From contig JAJFHE010000062.1 in assembly GCA_021775755.1 (NCBI GenBank), forward strand, positions 1 to 64,000: a DNA stretch of 64,000 nucleotides, given 5' to 3'. The translations under genes and the position numbers were made by a program. This document shows positions 1 through 8,207 of this stretch, piece after piece. The DNA comes from Hyphomicrobiales bacterium. GTDB lineage: Bacteria > Pseudomonadota > Alphaproteobacteria > Rhizobiales > JAJFHB01. Position 1 is the first letter of the stretch. Every line of letters starts with the position of its first letter. The notes under the pieces were generated by a model that saw only the letters and a program-made list of their open reading frames with translations, searched no databases and was not told the DNA's origin.

Positions 1-372
1 ATTGACCAAGGCGCGGACTTTGGAAAAACAACCCATCAGGAGCCCGAGCGGGATCGCCACGATGCAGGCGGCCAGGAAGCTCACGAAGATCCGCATCGCC
101 GAGATCGCGACATCGCTGTGGAACTCTTTCTCGGTGAACAGCGATACCAGCGTCGCGATCACATGTTGCGGCGAGGGCAGAAAACGCTGGCTCTCCACGG
201 CCGTCAGATAGTGACCAACAAGCCAGAGAAGGAAAAAACCGGCGGCGCCGATCGCTCCCAACAGCGCGGTTTGGGTCGCAGAGGTGGTGCTGAGGAGTTC
301 CAGAAACGGTTTGCGCGCGGCGCGTGCCGGTGCAGCGCCATCTTCTTCGCTGCCTGTCGGTGCGGAATTCAA
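1..372 (-). CDS. ABC transporter permease, SsuC/TauC-like (partial, N-terminal 124 residues)
   Basis: This is the first 124 codons of an inner-membrane permease of the nitrate/sulfonate/taurine ABC family; the rest lies beyond the left edge. A polar N-terminus is followed by a hydrophobic segment at about residues 36-56. Then comes the RFLPSPQHV stretch typical of SsuC/TauC/ThiX-like permeases, which sits just before the transmembrane core. I chose the TTG at 370-372 because a GGGGAGG ribosome site lies seven bases upstream and the frame runs open to the edge. An in-frame ATG was not found nearby. The substrate cannot be told from this fragment. No ATPase or binding protein is visible on this side of the gene. 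Confidence 0.75.
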   Translation of the reverse strand, partial: MNSAPTGSEEDGAAPARAARKPFLELLSTTSATQTALLGAIGAAGFFLLWLVGHYLTAVESQRFLPSPQHVIATLVSLFTEKEFHSDVAISAMRIFVSFLAACIVAIPLGLLMGCFSKVRALVN

Positions 373-637
373 TGCTGCCTCCCCAAACGCCGAATTCAGT
401 GGCAAACGCACGTGTCATGCGAGTGTGAAGGAGTAAGCTAGGGTATGAACACTGTTGATGAAAACTAGGAAAGTTATTATCAGAAGCATCAAATGTGTTG
501 ATGTAAATTCAAATCAGAACGAACATTCCCGACGCGGCGGAAAATTACCCTCAAGGGTGAAAGTGTCTAATTATCAATGAGATATGTGAATTACCACGGA
601 AGTTCAGCGCAACATGCGGACGCAAATCCGCAAATGT

Positions 638-1168
638 TTACTGCTGCTCCACAGGAACATGTCTCAGGACATAAGGCGGGTTGCCCGCCGTTGCGCTTTC
701 GATTGTGAACACGGCCGATCCGGGTGTGAAGGCGACCGGAGCATCCGCGAAATTTATCTCATCGCGCGGCAGGTCGAGGAAATCGACGAAGCGCGATTTG
801 ATCGAGAATATCAGCACGGTGAGTTTATCCTGTGCGGCCAGATCGGCGCGCTGTTCTGCTGAGAGGTCCCAGCCGAACGGGCAGTCCAAATCACTGCCCT
901 GCAGTTGCACGTCATTGATGATGCGCACGTGAGACCACACAAACGGAGTTACGTCCGCCAGAGAAAACGGCTTGTCCGGTGACTGGGCAGCCTCCCCGAT
1001 GGCGGTCATCAGGTTTATCCGCGAAATCGCGTGTGACGTGCAGGTCTTGTAAGTGCGGTGATAATAGAGGCCGGTGACCGCAAGAGCCATGGCGATAGCG
1101 ATATAGACGCCGGGTTTTGCCGGCAGTGAACCAATCGCTTCTCTGAGTGAGGAAGGTCTAAACGCCAA
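638..1168 (-). CDS. Hypothetical single-pass membrane protein
   Basis: I do not recognise this protein. It has one hydrophobic segment near the N-terminus (residues about 20-36, IAIAMALAVTGLYY region) and then a soluble domain of about 130 residues, probably outside the cytoplasm. It lies 75 bases after the glutamine synthetase gene on the same strand. A TTG start at 1166-1168 is preferred because GGAG lies eight bases upstream and because a strong hairpin (1192-1229) occupies the region before it. A longer form starting with GTG at 1216 would have to begin inside that hairpin. Mature-domain cysteines are few (one after the membrane segment, one in a DCPFGWD motif). Function unknown. Confidence 0.6.
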   Translation of the reverse strand: MAFRPSSLREAIGSLPAKPGVYIAIAMALAVTGLYYHRTYKTCTSHAISRINLMTAIGEAAQSPDKPFSLADVTPFVWSHVRIINDVQLQGSDLDCPFGWDLSAEQRADLAAQDKLTVLIFSIKSRFVDFLDLPRDEINFADAPVAFTPGSAVFTIESATAGNPPYVLRHVPVEQQ

Positions 1169-1191
1169 GTCCCGAACTCCACATTGAAGGT

Positions 1192-1229
1192 CCGGGGCCC
1201 GGCGAAGCGTAAACACCGCCGAGCCCCGG
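1192..1229 (-). terminator. Hairpin after the glutamine synthetase gene
   Basis: Two 13-base arms (1192-1204 and 1217-1229) pair with a single mismatch that can form a G-U pair, around a 12-base loop. The hairpin begins 14 bases past the glnT stop codon. No T-run follows on the minus strand, so it may be a weak terminator, an attenuator or an mRNA 3' stabiliser. Confidence 0.45.
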
Positions 1230-1242
1230 TTAAGATCATAGA

Positions 1243-2547
1243 TCAGCAGTCAAGCGTTTGATCGCGTTCCCACTGGGTGAGATGGTGACAGAAGCTGTCC
1301 CATTCCTGCATTTTCAGTTTCACAAAGCTTTGGATGTTTTCACGGCCGAATGCTTCGTTCATCTCTTTGCTCTTGTCGAGCTTGCGCACCGCATCGAGCA
1401 TGTTGAGAGGCAGCTTCTTGGCACCACGCGCCTTGTGGCCCTCGGTATACATGTTGATGTCGAGCCGCTTGCCCGGATCGCGCTTGTTGATGAGGCCGTC
1501 AAGCCCGCCCGCGAGCACGCCGGCTTGCAGGAGATAGGGGTTCGCCGCGCCGTCCATCAGGCGGAACTCGAAACGCCCGCCATCGGGGATGCGCACCATA
1601 TGCGTGCGGTTGTTGCCGCCGTAGGTGACGGTGTTCGGTGCCCAGGTGGCACCCGATGAAGTGGCCGGCGCGTTGATGCGCTTGTAGCTGTTCACCGTCG
1701 GATTGAAAATCGCACACAGCGCCTCGGCCGAGTGCATCATGCCGCCAAGGAAGTTGTAGGAAAGCGGTGACATGCCCAATTCGTCCTTGCCGTCGAACAG
1801 GCATTTCTTGCCCGTCTTGTCCCACAGCGAGGCGTGGCAATGGCAGCCATTGCCGGTCAGGTGAAGGAACGGTTTGGGCATGAACGTTGCGCGCAGGCCG
1901 TGGTTCTCCGCGATCTGGCGGGTCATGAGCTTGAAGAACGTGTGACGGTCCGCCGTCTCAAGACAGGGGCCATAGTCCCAGTTCATTTCAAACTGGCCGT
2001 TGCCGTCTTCGTGGTCGTTCTGATAGGGCCCCCAGCCCAGATCCAGCATGGCATCGCAGATCTCTGAGATGACATCGTAACGGCGCATCAGGGCCGGCTG
2101 GTCGTAGCACGGCTTTTCCTGGGTGTCGCGCGTGTCGGATAGACCGCTTCCGTCTTCGTTTACGAGGTGAAATTCGCACTCAACGCCGGACTTCATCACA
2201 TAGCCCAATTTGGCGGCCCGTTCGATCTGCCGCTTGAGCATAATGCGCGGGCTTGCCTCGACGGGTTTGCCGCCCATCCAAAGATCGGAGGCAAGCCAGC
2301 CGACTTCCCGCTTCCAGGGAAGCTGAATGAGGCTGTCGGGATCGGGAATTGCGAGAAGATCGGGGTCCGCCGGCGACATATCGAGCCAGGCTGCAAATCC
2401 GGCAAATCCGGCGCCGTTTTTCTGCATTCCCTTGATCGCGGCCGCGGGCACAAGTTTTGAGCGCGCCACGCCGAACATGTCGGAAAAACTGATAAGAAAA
2501 TATTTGATCTTTTTTTCTTTCGCCACCTTGGCGAGATCAACGGCCAT
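1243..2547 (-). CDS. glnT: Type III glutamine synthetase (GlnT) or gamma-glutamylmethylamide synthetase
   Basis: This cytoplasmic ATP-dependent ligase of 434 residues matches the usual length of the GlnT family (about 435). Catalytic glutamine-synthetase motifs are visible: ECEFHL at 123-128, DHEDGNGQFE at 178-187 and GNGCHCHAS at 232-240. The family makes glutamine from glutamate and ammonium. The closely related GmaS makes gamma-glutamylmethylamide from methylamine, and sequence alone does not separate them safely here. The start has an AGGAGGG site seven bases upstream. It is the last recognisable member of an operon with glutamate-synthase-like genes, which fits a GS/GOGAT-like role. No N-methylglutamate dehydrogenase genes are in view, which slightly favours ammonium over methylamine. 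An inverted repeat at 2638-2651 may regulate it. Confidence 0.9.
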   Translation of the reverse strand: MAVDLAKVAKEKKIKYFLISFSDMFGVARSKLVPAAAIKGMQKNGAGFAGFAAWLDMSPADPDLLAIPDPDSLIQLPWKREVGWLASDLWMGGKPVEASPRIMLKRQIERAAKLGYVMKSGVECEFHLVNEDGSGLSDTRDTQEKPCYDQPALMRRYDVISEICDAMLDLGWGPYQNDHEDGNGQFEMNWDYGPCLETADRHTFFKLMTRQIAENHGLRATFMPKPFLHLTGNGCHCHASLWDKTGKKCLFDGKDELGMSPLSYNFLGGMMHSAEALCAIFNPTVNSYKRINAPATSSGATWAPNTVTYGGNNRTHMVRIPDGGRFEFRLMDGAANPYLLQAGVLAGGLDGLINKRDPGKRLDINMYTEGHKARGAKKLPLNMLDAVRKLDKSKEMNEAFGRENIQSFVKLKMQEWDSFCHHLTQWERDQTLDC

Positions 2548-2637
2548 AGTCCAACCCTCCTGAGTTCTGGTCTCTTTGAAATTCTAGTTGTTGGGTGTTT
2601 CCCCTAAACAGCGCCTGGTGCGACAATCTGGAGCCCG

Positions 2638-2651
2638 TTTGATCCATCAAA
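2638..2651. promoter_or_regulatory. Candidate operator upstream of glnT
   Basis: The sequence TTTGATCCATCAAA is an inverted repeat with perfect 6-base arms and a 2-base centre, about 90 bases before the glnT start codon. A further ATCAAA half-site lies at 2666-2671, 20 bases from the matching half of the first repeat. This geometry suits a dimeric repressor, but the regulator is not known. Confidence 0.35.
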
Positions 2652-2677
2652 GTGACTCCGAATTCATCAAATGGACT

Positions 2678-5203
2678 CTAGTGTTTACCCACGAGTGGGA
2701 TGGCAGTCGCATCTGCCGTGGCAATGGTTATTGCCCGCATATCTTCCGGTTCTAGGTTCATCAGGTTCGTCTTGCCGGTGCAGCGCGCCATCATGGAGGC
2801 CTCGCCGGCATGTGCCTTGAGAATGTTTTCAACCGCGCCGGCACGGTCTTCGTCCGATCGGTCCGCTGCGAATGCGATACCATGGTCGTGCGTAATCTGG
2901 CCGCCGATCGAAAGCGCCACGGGGATGCCATAGGCAATCGCCTTGGCGCCGAGACCGATAAGCTTCGCCGCATCCGTTCCCGACCGCGCCCCGCCATACC
3001 AGATAAGATCGATATGCTCTTCCCGCTTCATCTCGCGCAATGTGTGGATTGCATTGCGGATGATGGAAAGATCCGGCGCGCCGGCAAGTTCCGCCCAATC
3101 TTCGCGTCCAAGACCGCCCGTACCGTCGAGCAGAAGAAAGTCGCACCCGTCATCAAGTGCCTGTTTCACGGCGTCGGCAACGTCCTGCGCACGCGATACC
3201 GCAATGCCCAGAAGCTGGTCTTCGGAAGTCCGCTCTGCCGCTCGTCCGCTTTCGCTGCCGAAGCCGTGGATGATTCCGCGCGCCTTCGCGTCGCCCGCGG
3301 TACTGCCATCGAGCATCTGCAGCCAGTCAACGCCGTCGCCTGGGTTGCGGCCGCCGATATAACCGCATTGGGCCGCCTTCAGGCCGCTGCAAAGTCCGTT
3401 CCAGACCTGATCCGGTACGCCATCGAAGCCGGCCACGAAAAATGGCTGCGCAATATCCATCTTGCCCGCGATGTCGGTGCTGACCTTGCACGCTTCGCGA
3501 TAGGGATCGATGACCAGCCTGGACAGGTTCGCCGGCAGGAAGCACAGGTCGTCAAGCGTTCCGCTGCGGCCTTCGGGAAAGGGATTGTCGCGCGGCGCCA
3601 GGCGCTTTTCCAGCATCGCCCGGTTCTTGTTGACATCAAGCGGATTTGTGCGGGCCATCGAAAAGATGTCCTCGCGATGCAGCACTGAGTAGTCGGCCGA
3701 CCCCGTCTCCGCATCGCAGCGGTAGCATCGTGCAGCTTCCGCTTTCGCGGTCTCCAGATCATAGCCGGATTCGATTTCAGGGAACTCGGCGGGGTTCTCG
3801 CCGACGCCGTGAAATTCCTGGTCCTGGCGCGGGAACCGCTCCCACATGATGTCCTGCGCCAGGGGCACGCGCCGGGTGCGGTAAGGCGTGCGGTAGGGCA
3901 GGGGCGCCTCAATCCCGGCCAGCGCCTGCTTCACATAATAGGCGGCGCGCTGTCCGTGGTTCATGGCCATGACAATGGTCGACCCGCCAAACGCGCCATC
4001 TCCGGCTGCGAACACCTTCGGATCGGACGTCTGCATGCTCTCCCAGGAAGTGTCGACACGGTCCGACCCCATGAGGCCATGGTCGGCAAGGTGCGTCGAT
4101 GCCGCGGTCTGACCGACGGCGGCGATGACCATGCCGCACTCGATGTCGTGCTCCGATCCCTCCAAAACGACGGGCCGGCGGCGGCCGTCCCCGTCGGGCT
4201 CACCGGCCTCGGTCTTCACGCACTGAAGCGCCAGACCGTTACCGTGGACTTCGACCGAAACCTGCTGGGTGTTGTACGCAAACTCGATTTCTTCCTTGAT
4301 CGCCCCAACGAGTTCGTCCTCGCGGGCGGGAATTTCGTCGGGACCGCGGCGGTAGACGACGATGACCTTTTCACAGCCCGGCATGCGCAGCGCCGAGCGG
4401 CAGGCGTCCATGGCGACATCGCCGCCGCCTATGACGACGACCGTTTCCGGCAGTTCCGGCCGCTCGCCCGCATTGATGCGGCGAAGGAATGAGACACCGT
4501 CGACTACCCTGTCGTCGTCCTCGCCATCGATCCCCATGGGCTTGCCCCACCACGCGCCGATTGTCAGCAGCACGGCATCGTGGCGTTCTTTGAGTTCGTC
4601 GAGAGTCACGCCATCGCCAAGCCCGCAGTTCAGGTGAACTTTGATGCCGGGGCATTTGGCGAACAGCCGGTTCATGTCTTCTTCGATGACACTTGCCGGG
4701 CAGCGGAACCCGGGTATGCCCCAGACCATCATGCCGCCCGGGCGGTCCGACATTTCGTAGACGTGCACTTCAAACCCTGCGACCGCGAGGTCATGAGCCG
4801 CGGTAAGCCCGGCAGGCCCCGCACCGACAATACCGACGGTCTGTTTCTGGGTCACCGGGACGGCGGGTGGCACGTAGTCCTTACCGAGCTGATCCATGAC
4901 CGTGCGCTTCAGGTTGCGGATCGCAAGCGCCCCGTCCGATTGGGTGCGCCGGCACGCCGGTTCGCAGGGCGCATCGCAGACGCGCCCGCAGATTGAGCTG
5001 AAAGGGTTCGTGGCGGTAATCGCTTCGAACGCTTCTTCCCATTTTTCTTCCCAGATGAACCCGATATAAGACGGCGCGTCCGTGCCGACCGGGCATGCCA
5101 CCTGGCAAGGGGCGGGCACATAGTGCCGCTCACGCGCATGGTCTTCATAATCCGGAGGTGTGTCGGGAATGTCGATCCGGTTCAGGGTATAGACTTCACT
5201 CAT
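2678..5203 (-). CDS. GltD-like FAD/NAD(P) oxidoreductase fused to a glutamate-synthase-like barrel
   Basis: This 841-residue protein has three parts. Residues 30-110 carry the cysteine-rich iron-sulfur region of GltD/dihydropyrimidine dehydrogenase (C33, C37, C72, C76, C80, C84). Residues about 120-500 form a two-nucleotide-binding-site flavoprotein, with GAGPAGL at 127-133 and a second GGGDVAMD motif near 258-265. Residues about 540-841 resemble the FMN TIM barrel of the glutamate synthase large subunit, with WYGGARSGTDAAKLIGLGA and NLMNLEP stretches, but look divergent. GltD normally ends near 480 residues, so the tail is an addition. It probably passes NAD(P)H electrons to the neighbouring GXGXG-FMN protein. 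The upstream partner starts 14 bases away, in the same operon. Confidence 0.8.
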   Translation of the reverse strand: MSEVYTLNRIDIPDTPPDYEDHARERHYVPAPCQVACPVGTDAPSYIGFIWEEKWEEAFEAITATNPFSSICGRVCDAPCEPACRRTQSDGALAIRNLKRTVMDQLGKDYVPPAVPVTQKQTVGIVGAGPAGLTAAHDLAVAGFEVHVYEMSDRPGGMMVWGIPGFRCPASVIEEDMNRLFAKCPGIKVHLNCGLGDGVTLDELKERHDAVLLTIGAWWGKPMGIDGEDDDRVVDGVSFLRRINAGERPELPETVVVIGGGDVAMDACRSALRMPGCEKVIVVYRRGPDEIPAREDELVGAIKEEIEFAYNTQQVSVEVHGNGLALQCVKTEAGEPDGDGRRRPVVLEGSEHDIECGMVIAAVGQTAASTHLADHGLMGSDRVDTSWESMQTSDPKVFAAGDGAFGGSTIVMAMNHGQRAAYYVKQALAGIEAPLPYRTPYRTRRVPLAQDIMWERFPRQDQEFHGVGENPAEFPEIESGYDLETAKAEAARCYRCDAETGSADYSVLHREDIFSMARTNPLDVNKNRAMLEKRLAPRDNPFPEGRSGTLDDLCFLPANLSRLVIDPYREACKVSTDIAGKMDIAQPFFVAGFDGVPDQVWNGLCSGLKAAQCGYIGGRNPGDGVDWLQMLDGSTAGDAKARGIIHGFGSESGRAAERTSEDQLLGIAVSRAQDVADAVKQALDDGCDFLLLDGTGGLGREDWAELAGAPDLSIIRNAIHTLREMKREEHIDLIWYGGARSGTDAAKLIGLGAKAIAYGIPVALSIGGQITHDHGIAFAADRSDEDRAGAVENILKAHAGEASMMARCTGKTNLMNLEPEDMRAITIATADATAIPLVGKH

Positions 5204-5217
5204 TGTGCACCGCGCCG

Positions 5218-7176
5218 TCAGCTTGCCTTGATCGCGAACGCTTCAGTCTCGTCGCGATGTTCTGGTTCATAGGGAAGACCGGTAATGGCGGCAGCTTCCG
5301 GTGTCAGCGCAACGAGGTCGTCGCGGCTGAGCTGGCGCACATCGGTGTAACCGAGGCCCTGCGTGATGGCCGCCATCTGCCAGCGCACGGACTCAAAGAA
5401 ACGATGAATGTTCTGCGATTCAAGATCCGGTTTATAGCGCGCCTCATGCTCCGGGTCTTGCGTTGCGATGCCGGTCACGCACTGGCCGATGTGGCATTGC
5501 ATGCACGCGATACAGCCGCCCGCAACGATCGCCGCGGTGCCGAAGGCAACGGCATCGGCGCCGAGGCACAGCGATTTCACCGCATCGATCCCATCCCGAA
5601 ATCCGCCCATCAGAACGATCTGGATCTTGTCGCGCGCCTCGATTTCTTCCAGTGCGTCGATCGCCTCGATGATCGCAGCAAGCGTCGGGATTCCGACATA
5701 CTCAAGCACTTCCGCCGAACCCGCACCGGTCGATCCCTGCATGCCGTCGAGCTCGACGAAATCGAACTCGTCCTTGGTGGCGATCTTGATATCGTCGCGT
5801 ACTCGGCCCGCCCCGAGTTTTACGCTGACCGGGAGTTTGTATCCGGTCGCCTCGCGGAACTCCTGCACCTTGATGACGAGATCGTCGGCGCCGAGAATGT
5901 CTGGATGGCGCGACGGCGAACGCAGATCGATACCGGCCGGTATGCCGCGGATGGCGGCAAGCTCGGGCGTCACTTTCTTGGCCATCAACTGGCCGCCGAG
6001 ACCGGGTTTCGCGCCCTGCGATATATAAATCTCAAGCCCGTCGGCGCGCTTCATGTCGTGAATGTTCCAGCCGAGACGCCCGCCTAGGCATTGGAAGATC
6101 AGCTGTTCGGCGGCATCGCGCTGGGCATTCGACATGCCGCCTTCGCCGGTGTTTTCCGCGATGCCCGACAGTGTCGAAGCCAGCCCGATGGCGCGTTTGG
6201 TCGAGGCTGAAAGCGCCCCGTAGCTCATCGGCGCGACCATCACCGGCATTGAAAGTTTGAGCGGGTTGGCGCCGTTGATGCCACCGATCTCGGTCTCCAT
6301 CTCGACCTGCTTTGCTATGTCGGCGTCGGCCAGGTCAGGTCTGATTGTCTTGCGGAACGCAAGGTCCGTCATATGCGGCAGGACACGCGCCCCGCCGTAG
6401 CCGCGAATGCGATACCGGCCGATCTGCGATTTGATATAGACGTCTTCCTGAACCTTCGAGTTCCAGTAGTCGGTCTTGCCGGAAAAACTGAAGAACGGGA
6501 TCGACCGCACCTGCGGCTCCGCCGATCCGTAGCGCAGTTTCTGACCGGCGTTCTGGACCTTTTGGAACGTTCCCCTGAAGGGAATTTTGTGGGTGTCGAG
6601 GAAGGTGCGAATATCATCAAGCTCATCCGCCGGCAGATCGGTAAGTTCGGCATCCGAGCCAAGCGACTGCACGTTGCCCGCCACGTAGATGTCGCCGGCC
6701 GACATGTCTTCGCCGATACGTTCGCCGGAATCTCCCAGGATTATGATGCGTCCGCCATACATCATGTAGCCGGCCATGAAATTGGCATTGCCACAGCACA
6801 ACAGCGTTCCCGCCTTCATCACCTGTCCGGCGCGCGATCCCATGTTGCCCTTGATCACGACCTCCGCACCGCGGATCGCGACACCGGCAATGGCGCCCGC
6901 GTTGCCGCCGACGACGACCGTGCCGTTATAGATGTTGTCGGCAAGACCCCAGCCAGCATTGTTCTCAACCTCAAACCGTGCGCCATCCGTAAGGCCGGCG
7001 CAGAAATAGCCCGCCGAGCCATGCACGCGAACGGTGATCGGGCTTGTCAGGCCGACGCCGATATGGTGGCGCGCGTCCGGATTGAGAACGTCGACGTTCT
7101 CACCGTCTTCGCCACATTTACGGATCAGTTCATTGGCTTCGCGAACTTCTATCCGCGAAAGATCTACCTGTGCCAT
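5218..7176 (-). CDS. Fused GlxC-GlxD (MgsB-MgsC) glutamate synthase-type subunit
   Basis: The 652-residue protein joins two pieces that are usually separate genes. Residues 1-215 are the right-handed beta-helix (GXGXG) domain of glutamate synthase (GlxC/MgsB). Residues about 230-620 are the FMN-binding glutamate synthase barrel (GlxD/MgsC), with APMSYGALS, NTGEGG and GAGSAE motifs and a CIACMQC-HIGQC iron-sulfur cluster region near 550-565. The expected reaction is reductive transfer of glutamine-derived ammonia to 2-oxoglutarate, or glutamate-dependent N-methylglutamate synthesis in the MgsABC version. Its start overlaps the end of the amidotransferase gene by 13 bases, indicating translational coupling. 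Which of the two reactions it serves is not decided by the sequence. Confidence 0.85.
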   Translation of the reverse strand: MAQVDLSRIEVREANELIRKCGEDGENVDVLNPDARHHIGVGLTSPITVRVHGSAGYFCAGLTDGARFEVENNAGWGLADNIYNGTVVVGGNAGAIAGVAIRGAEVVIKGNMGSRAGQVMKAGTLLCCGNANFMAGYMMYGGRIIILGDSGERIGEDMSAGDIYVAGNVQSLGSDAELTDLPADELDDIRTFLDTHKIPFRGTFQKVQNAGQKLRYGSAEPQVRSIPFFSFSGKTDYWNSKVQEDVYIKSQIGRYRIRGYGGARVLPHMTDLAFRKTIRPDLADADIAKQVEMETEIGGINGANPLKLSMPVMVAPMSYGALSASTKRAIGLASTLSGIAENTGEGGMSNAQRDAAEQLIFQCLGGRLGWNIHDMKRADGLEIYISQGAKPGLGGQLMAKKVTPELAAIRGIPAGIDLRSPSRHPDILGADDLVIKVQEFREATGYKLPVSVKLGAGRVRDDIKIATKDEFDFVELDGMQGSTGAGSAEVLEYVGIPTLAAIIEAIDALEEIEARDKIQIVLMGGFRDGIDAVKSLCLGADAVAFGTAAIVAGGCIACMQCHIGQCVTGIATQDPEHEARYKPDLESQNIHRFFESVRWQMAAITQGLGYTDVRQLSRDDLVALTPEAAAITGLPYEPEHRDETEAFAIKAS

Positions 7177-8075
7177 GTACGGAATGTTCCCGGCGCCGGT
7201 TCCATCGTATTGAGCGCTTGCCCCGGGAACAGCTTGTTGAGTGATACTTCTTCAGACGCGATTGCGATCATGTCGTCGGTTTCGTACATGACCATCGGCT
7301 TGACCGCGAGGCGGTCCTTGGCATAGCCGATTTCTTCCTTGGTGGAGACGAGGAAGGAAAACGTGCCGTCGAGATCGTCAATTGATGTTTTCAGGGCTTC
7401 TTCAAGCTTTACGCCCTGCTGCAGCTTGTCCGCAAGATAGACCGCTATGAGCTCTGAATCATTATCGGTATTGAATTCGAATCCGCGCTGCTGGAGCCGC
7501 CGCCGCATTTTCCAGTAGTTCGTAATCTGTCCGTTATGGACGATCGCGATATCGGCAAATCCGGTCGCCCAGAACGGGTGGGCGGCTTCGGGTTTGACAT
7601 CGGACTCCGTTGCCAGCCGAACGTGGCCGAGGCCGTGTGTGCCGGAGAAATTATGCACGTGATAGGTCGCATCGACATCGTGCGCGCCACCGATGTCCTT
7701 GACGATTTCCAGGCTTGAACCGATCGAGATCACCTTCGCCGCGTGTTCCAGATCGTAGGAAAGTTTCTGCAGATTGCCAGAGAACTCGACCACGGCCCGG
7801 TAGTTGTTGCCGATGATTTCGTCTTCTTCGATTGTTGCCGAATGATCCGAAAGAATCTGCTTGATGCGTGCGACCGCCTTTTCCGCTTCGCTGCCTGAGC
7901 CGACGAAAAACCGGAGCTTGAGATGCCCCGGCTGCATGTCGCCGTAGAGTGCAAAGCCGGTTGAGTCGGGGCCGCGATGCTGACAGCCGTCAAGCATATC
8001 GATCAATGCCTGCCCGGTGCTTGTGTTCCGGCCATCGCCGGTTTCCTTGTACATGATGCCTGCAATGCCGCACAT
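7164..8075 (-). CDS. Class II glutamine amidotransferase (GlxB/MgsA-like)
   Basis: A 303-residue N-terminal-nucleophile amidohydrolase. The start was placed at the ATG giving MCGIAG, because Cys2 must become the N-terminal catalytic residue, and because AGGAGG lies nine bases upstream. A longer reading frame upstream is ignored. The protein should release ammonia from glutamine and channel it to the GXGXG-FMN partner encoded next, with which it overlaps by 13 bases. In Rhizobium-type loci this is glxB; in the N-methylglutamate pathway the same family is mgsA. As the first gene of the operon it should follow the promoter in 8076-8207. Confidence 0.87.
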   Translation of the reverse strand: MCGIAGIMYKETGDGRNTSTGQALIDMLDGCQHRGPDSTGFALYGDMQPGHLKLRFFVGSGSEAEKAVARIKQILSDHSATIEEDEIIGNNYRAVVEFSGNLQKLSYDLEHAAKVISIGSSLEIVKDIGGAHDVDATYHVHNFSGTHGLGHVRLATESDVKPEAAHPFWATGFADIAIVHNGQITNYWKMRRRLQQRGFEFNTDNDSELIAVYLADKLQQGVKLEEALKTSIDDLDGTFSFLVSTKEEIGYAKDRLAVKPMVMYETDDMIAIASEEVSLNKLFPGQALNTMEPAPGTFRTWHR

Positions 8076-8207
8076 GGCGCGAAGCCTCCTGTCGATCACG
8101 ATATCGGCGTCATCTATGCCACAAAACCGGGAGAAGAGTCGAACTGAAATTTGCAATACAGGAAAAAAACGTGATTGTCATGAAAGATTTATCAGCCCAC
8201 GATCTAG

